In this document: piece after piece, positions 61,001-64,000 of the stretch
Layout of the letters: each line of letters begins with the position of its first letter
Numbering within the stretch: position 1 is the stretch's first letter
Assembly (NCBI GenBank): GCA_905147135.1
Contig: LR990052.1
Span: 17,236,200 to 17,300,199, forward strand
Length of the DNA: 64,000 bases
DNA from: Blastobasis lacticolella
Lineage: Eukaryota; Arthropoda; Insecta; Lepidoptera; Blastobasidae
Direction: 5' to 3'
Notes under the pieces: generated by a model
The model's database searches: none
What the model was told of the DNA's origin: nothing
Seen by the model: the letters and a program-made list of their open reading frames with translations, nothing else
Position numbers and translations under genes: made by a program

Positions 61001-63847
61001 TAATTCAGAAGAAAATTAATAGTTTATTTTGTATAATACGTATAGCATAACCATGCAACTATCGATTCCAAGTTTTATGAGAATGATAATCGATAATCGA
61101 ATAGATTCATTAACGATTTTACACAACCACAACAACTACTGTGATCTGTCAAAATTATCATCCTATTTTAGACAAGGTATAAGCTGGGATGCACTTGTGC
61201 GACCCGGTAATATACTTTCGTGGCCCGACCTGGTGCGGGTTGCGACCCTCCAAATGGGAAACTCCGATCTAGAGAACCGCATGCTTGCTAGCACTGTAGT
61301 AAAGTATGTTCCAATTGAAAAGGGCATTTCAATTGAACGCGACAATTAAAGAAAAGACAACCAACGCCATTATAATCGTTGTCGAAACACTTTACTACAA
61401 AAAATTATCCACAACGCACCTGCCAAAGAAAGCGACCTTCATGTGGTCCCGCTTGAGCACCTCCCGGATGGCCTGCACCTTGCTCACGTAGCTCTCCACG
61501 TTCACCACGTCCTGCGGGGTCGCGATGCTGTTCTCGCCGGAGACCGCTGCAAGCGTTTGTTAATATTTGTTGTAATAATATGCCATATGCCAATATTATA
61601 ATGCCAATTGCAAGCAAGTATTATGATTATTATTATTAGTTGTTGCACTAGCAGCTTGAAGCTGATGCGTGCATATCACTGGCACTTGTGTAAGCCATTT
61701 GTTTAGGGGGTCCAGCCTGTTCTTGAAGTATATTTGCAACAATTGTAACATTTTGTATGACATGTAGGTAATTTTTTGGGTATGAAAATATGTCATGTAT
61801 ATGTTCAAATTATTTTTGTCTTAATTAATTCAATTATCTGGATTTATAGTTATCTGAATGGCTTATGACAAAAATAAGGTCCTGATAATTGAGACACCAT
61901 TGCTATTTGAATATATAATGATGAATGACAATGTTTACAAGTGTACAGTCATAGAATCTACTCTGTCCTTAATAAACAGGAGTCAAGGTCATATACACAG
62001 TGTTATATTTATTAATAACTAGCGTACCAAGCAACTTCGTTTGAGTGGTTTCAATTGAATTAACTCTTGCACTGATGAAGTAACGGGCAAAAGCCTAGTA
62101 AACTATAAAACATTGCACAAGTCCATAACTTTGAAATTTATAATTTTAGTAGCAGGATGTGACAGTCACAGAACAGCAATTCTATTAATAGCAATATTAA
62201 TAACACAGGTCACCAATAAATAGTAATGAACTATTTACAAAAACAAATCATTAGTTTGTGACTGTAAATATTTATGATCACAATTCCATTAGGTACCTAA
62301 TAGGTAGGGCAGTGTGACGGTAATTTATGGAACCGATTACACCTTTGCGTAATCCAGCAACTGAGTCATTAGAGCACAGATCAAAATGGAATAGAAATAT
62401 ATTATACAAGGTTTCCAAAAGTTGTGATACAAAAATGGACCATATTCTGTGAGCAATATTATTATTATTATTATTATTATTATTCCTGAACAGACAGGCA
62501 GTTGGAACAACTGAAGTATTTTACCGATTGCAACTTGAACGTATGTGAAAGAGTTTATTGTAATAAGTACTTACATTACTAAGTTTTAATTTGTTTTTAT
62601 TATGTTTTTCTTAAGTTTATACGAATTTCTGGTTTGTTCGAAGTGTAATGTGATTAGGTACTGTTTGCATGGTGGGCGATTTGGAACGTATTGATTGTAT
62701 AGGAATCTTTTGTTATAATATGTTGTAAGTAATGCTATATTTCAATTGTTTTGTAGAAATTAAGGTAAGGACAATTGTGAATATTGTCCTTGGTGGGCGA
62801 TATGTTAACGCAATTTCACGATGTTTGTCTAAGTCTATATTATATAGTTTCGAAACATGGTACAAGATGTCGCTGCAGGGTTTTTAGAACGCGGTATCGT
62901 GTGTGTCCTTACGAATGTATAATACCTAGACGAGTTTTATGATCTATGCTTTCAATCTAATACCTAGCAGTATTTCTAAACAACAATAAACGTTGTGTGC
63001 CATTAGTACAGACGTTTTATTGCGCACCTTTGGGAGACCAGTGTAGTTTCAAGAGTAGATTCTTCATGGACTAACAGCTTCAACAATATGTTCCATTTTA
63101 TCTCTGATGACTTAGGTTGCCAGTTTAAGCGATGGTATAATCGGTCTCTATGTCACAAACACCAATAGCTACATCACTAGGAGATAAAAATGTAGATAAT
63201 TCTAATACCTACTGCTTCTTGTCATCTATCAATGATATTGAGATAAATATGTACCTATATTCAAAACAGGTTAATAGAATACACTTTATCTGAATCTGCA
63301 CTTTCATAAAAGTTAATCTAAATTACTTTTATTAAATATAATAATCTATGTAAGATGAGTTGTTAGGAACAACATTACAAATAGGTACAAAATGTTTTCT
63401 AAATTGTTTGTTCAATTAAAAGACAATACCATCTGAACCAGTTTGAAATAACTTTGTCATAGGATACTTTTGATCTTGGAAAAATTGTATTGTTTCACAT
63501 ATTACAATTGAATATTATAACTACAACACAATTCTTCCCGCACACCATACCACCGCCCATGCTACCCGTGGTACTTAATGAGTATTTAATGAGGTATAGC
63601 TAGAGAATTAGATGGTAAAATATTATATTTGGTTCTCCTTACCATGCATGAAGGCAACAGCATCCTTGACATAATCATCAATTTCAACAAATATGTCGTT
63701 GATTTTCTTCTTCGCTCTGACAAATATCTGGAGTGGCGAGTCCACGTTGGACACGTTGATTCGGACGCCGCCATTGTTGACCATCGCGACGTTGTGAGGC
63801 CCGTCGCCAGCCATCATTGATATTGTACGGTTAACATATGCAGCCAT
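49029..63847 (-). CDS. Marf: Mitofusin (transmembrane GTPase Marf), complete
   Basis: Thirteen exons: 63,847-63,643, 61,546-61,420, 59,952-59,790, 58,910-58,680, 57,686-57,579, 55,743-55,593, 54,828-54,665, 53,874-53,722, 53,142-52,935, 51,664-51,432, 50,480-50,313, 49,957-49,761 and 49,230-49,029. All phases agree, giving 769 residues, the usual mitofusin length. Dynamin-type GTPase motifs are present: P-loop GRTSNGKST (about 110-118, split by intron 2), GIGHTTNCF (G2), DSPGVD (about 205) and NNRWD (about 263). Then come the first helical bundle, a two-pass membrane region with [19 protein letters not shown] (about 640-660), and the C-terminal heptad repeat with [11 protein letters not shown] and [15 protein letters not shown]. 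The protein sits in the mitochondrial outer membrane and drives fusion. The introns carry transposons and an array of exon 9 copies. Confidence 0.97.
49465..49517. repeat. Perfect 22-bp hairpin in Marf intron 12
   Basis: Arms 49,465-49,486 (AATACCGTTGGCAAAAACCT and two more bases) and 49,496-49,517 are perfect complements around a 9-base loop. Confidence 0.8.
50503..50964. mobile_element. 462-bp Harbinger-like MITE in Marf intron 10
   Basis: Inverted ends AGCCTCGATCACATGCAGCG and its near-complement at 50,943-50,964 are flanked by TAA at 50,500-50,502 and 50,965-50,967. A 3-bp TWA target repeat is characteristic of PIF/Harbinger. No coding capacity. Confidence 0.85.
51740..52310. mobile_element. 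SINE-like repeat and RTE tail in Marf intron 9
   Basis: 51,740-52,050 matches the 5' part of the 8,779 repeat family and lacks the tRNA end. 52,140-52,310 matches the 3' end of the RTE fragment at 30,290-30,430 ('TGGACATCTCTGGGGAAGGC', then GATGATGATGATTT). Confidence 0.65.
52320..52875 (-). pseudogene. Tandem array of four decayed copies of Marf exon 9
   Basis: Using the exon word around 53,023 as a marker, copies occur near 52,836, 52,649, 52,494 and 52,334 (spacings 187, 187, 155 and 160 bp). The two nearest the true exon keep long readable frames (for example [10 protein letters not shown] and RHVESGLG). The copy at 52,748 still has a GT donor (GTAAGTG). Three of the four carry the same TGA where the true exon has the CGA of PERVSLEQ, and upstream exon sequence is absent. 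They are duplicated exon 3' halves, not functional exons. Confidence 0.85.
53427..53600 (+). mobile_element. tRNA-derived SINE in Marf intron 8
   Basis: Same family as 47,108. The head GACGACCTGCGTGATTCAAT and a degenerate B-box (GGATTCGAATTC) are followed by a body with 'CACAAGCTTTGCTTACTTTA'. Shorter and more diverged. Confidence 0.75.
54143..54199. repeat. Imperfect hairpin in Marf intron 7
   Basis: AAAAATAAGAAATATCAGCG and the complementary CGCTGATTTTCCTTATTTTT pair over about 24 bp around a short loop. Confidence 0.6.
54896..55315 (+). pseudogene. Unidentified protein-like relic in Marf intron 6
   Basis: On the strand opposite to Marf, a frame at 54,896-55,189 ([20 protein letters not shown], later [20 protein letters not shown]) ends in a stop. 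A shifted frame continues to about 55,310 with [20 protein letters not shown] and then [13 protein letters not shown] followed by GTAAGT. The composition is protein-like rather than random, and a single frameshift joins the two. I do not recognise it. It may be an old retrocopy, a transposon gene or another insertion. Confidence 0.3.
56080..56420 (-). mobile_element. SINE-like dispersed repeat with tRNA-type head in Marf intron 5
   Basis: Same family and orientation as 8,779-9,110, with minus-strand B-box GGTTCGAATCCGGC near 56,355. Confidence 0.65.
56730..57050 (+). mobile_element. LINE-tail-like dispersed repeat in Marf intron 5
   Basis: T-run start, then 'GGGCCACCTGATGTAAAGTG' and 'TCACCGCCGCCTATGGACAT', related to 28,110-28,222. 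Confidence 0.6.
58384..58424. repeat. Perfect 14-bp hairpin in Marf intron 4
   Basis: CGCCATCTCACTCG at 58,384 pairs with CGAGTGAGATGGCG at 58,411. Confidence 0.7.
58985..59125 (-). mobile_element. LINE-tail-like dispersed repeat in Marf intron 3
   Basis: Inverted copy of the 28,110-28,222 family: 'GTCCATAGGCTGCGGTGACT' and an A-run at its end. Confidence 0.65.
60594..61179. mobile_element. MITE with 30-bp perfect inverted arms in Marf intron 2
   Basis: TTGTCTAAAATAGGATGATA and ten further bases at 60,598-60,627 are repeated inverted at 61,146-61,175. Extending outward a few bases gives TA on both sides, suggesting a mariner-like element. Confidence 0.75.
61547..63642. other. Marf intron 1, no gene seen
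   Basis: AT-rich intron without coding signal. An (ATT)n microsatellite lies at about 62,457-62,484. Confidence 0.7.
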
Positions 63848-64000
63848 ACGGGAAGGAAAGCACGCTGATTGTTAGCTCAACCTTATGATGGACAATGCCA
63901 ACAGTTACAGTGTAGTTACGGTTTCACGACCACTTCTACGCTTCAAACACAACATGCAGGGCACAACTGCAACAAAAAATAAACCAACGTAAGATTGTGC

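Overview
This window is nuclear DNA from an insect, most probably a moth or butterfly. The genes have short, phase-consistent GT-AG exons, the non-coding DNA is AT-rich and packed with transposon debris, and several repeats look like dispersed families familiar from Lepidoptera (tRNA-headed SINEs, 3' ends of RTE and Jockey/CR1 LINEs, the 'CGCGACTTCGT' repeat). I could run no search; family names rest on motif recognition and exon boundaries on hand translation.

Layout. (1) 1-20,200, plus strand: a tandem cluster of small secreted DUF1091 (MD-2-like, CheB-related) proteins. The last exon of one copy is at 2,627-2,794, a complete four-exon gene at 6,381-10,201 and a diverged four-exon gene at 16,917-20,174. 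The first two belong to a direct tandem duplication with a period of about 8.8 kb. (2) 19,646-31,785: a second, recent tandem duplication. Its breakpoints cut the third DUF1091 gene and an unidentified minus-strand gene (31,210-32,720), leaving one orphan fragment of each at the junction (26,215/26,216). (3) 34,811-38,992, minus strand: a four-exon gene for a 197-residue cysteine-rich protein, too finely split to show as a long ORF; its exons look like repeats of one module. (4) 40,755-45,580, plus strand: a complete seven-exon SAC3D1-like gene. (5) 45,700-46,991, minus strand: a probable terminal exon and 3' UTR of unknown ownership, whose poly(A) signals face those of SAC3D1 about 30 bp away. 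(6) 49,029-63,847, minus strand: the complete 13-exon mitofusin (Marf) gene, 769 residues. One intron carries a tandem array of decayed copies of exon 9.

The rest is mobile DNA. Three non-autonomous DNA transposons have readable ends and target-site duplications: 450-1,536, 47,471-48,375 and 50,503-50,964. The first also has its empty site preserved in the paralogous copy.

The genes do not form one pathway. Marf (mitochondrial outer-membrane fusion) and SAC3D1 (SAC3/PCI-domain, centrosome or RNA-export related) are housekeeping genes at the right. The left half is a fast-changing, duplication-prone region with secreted or rapidly evolving proteins.
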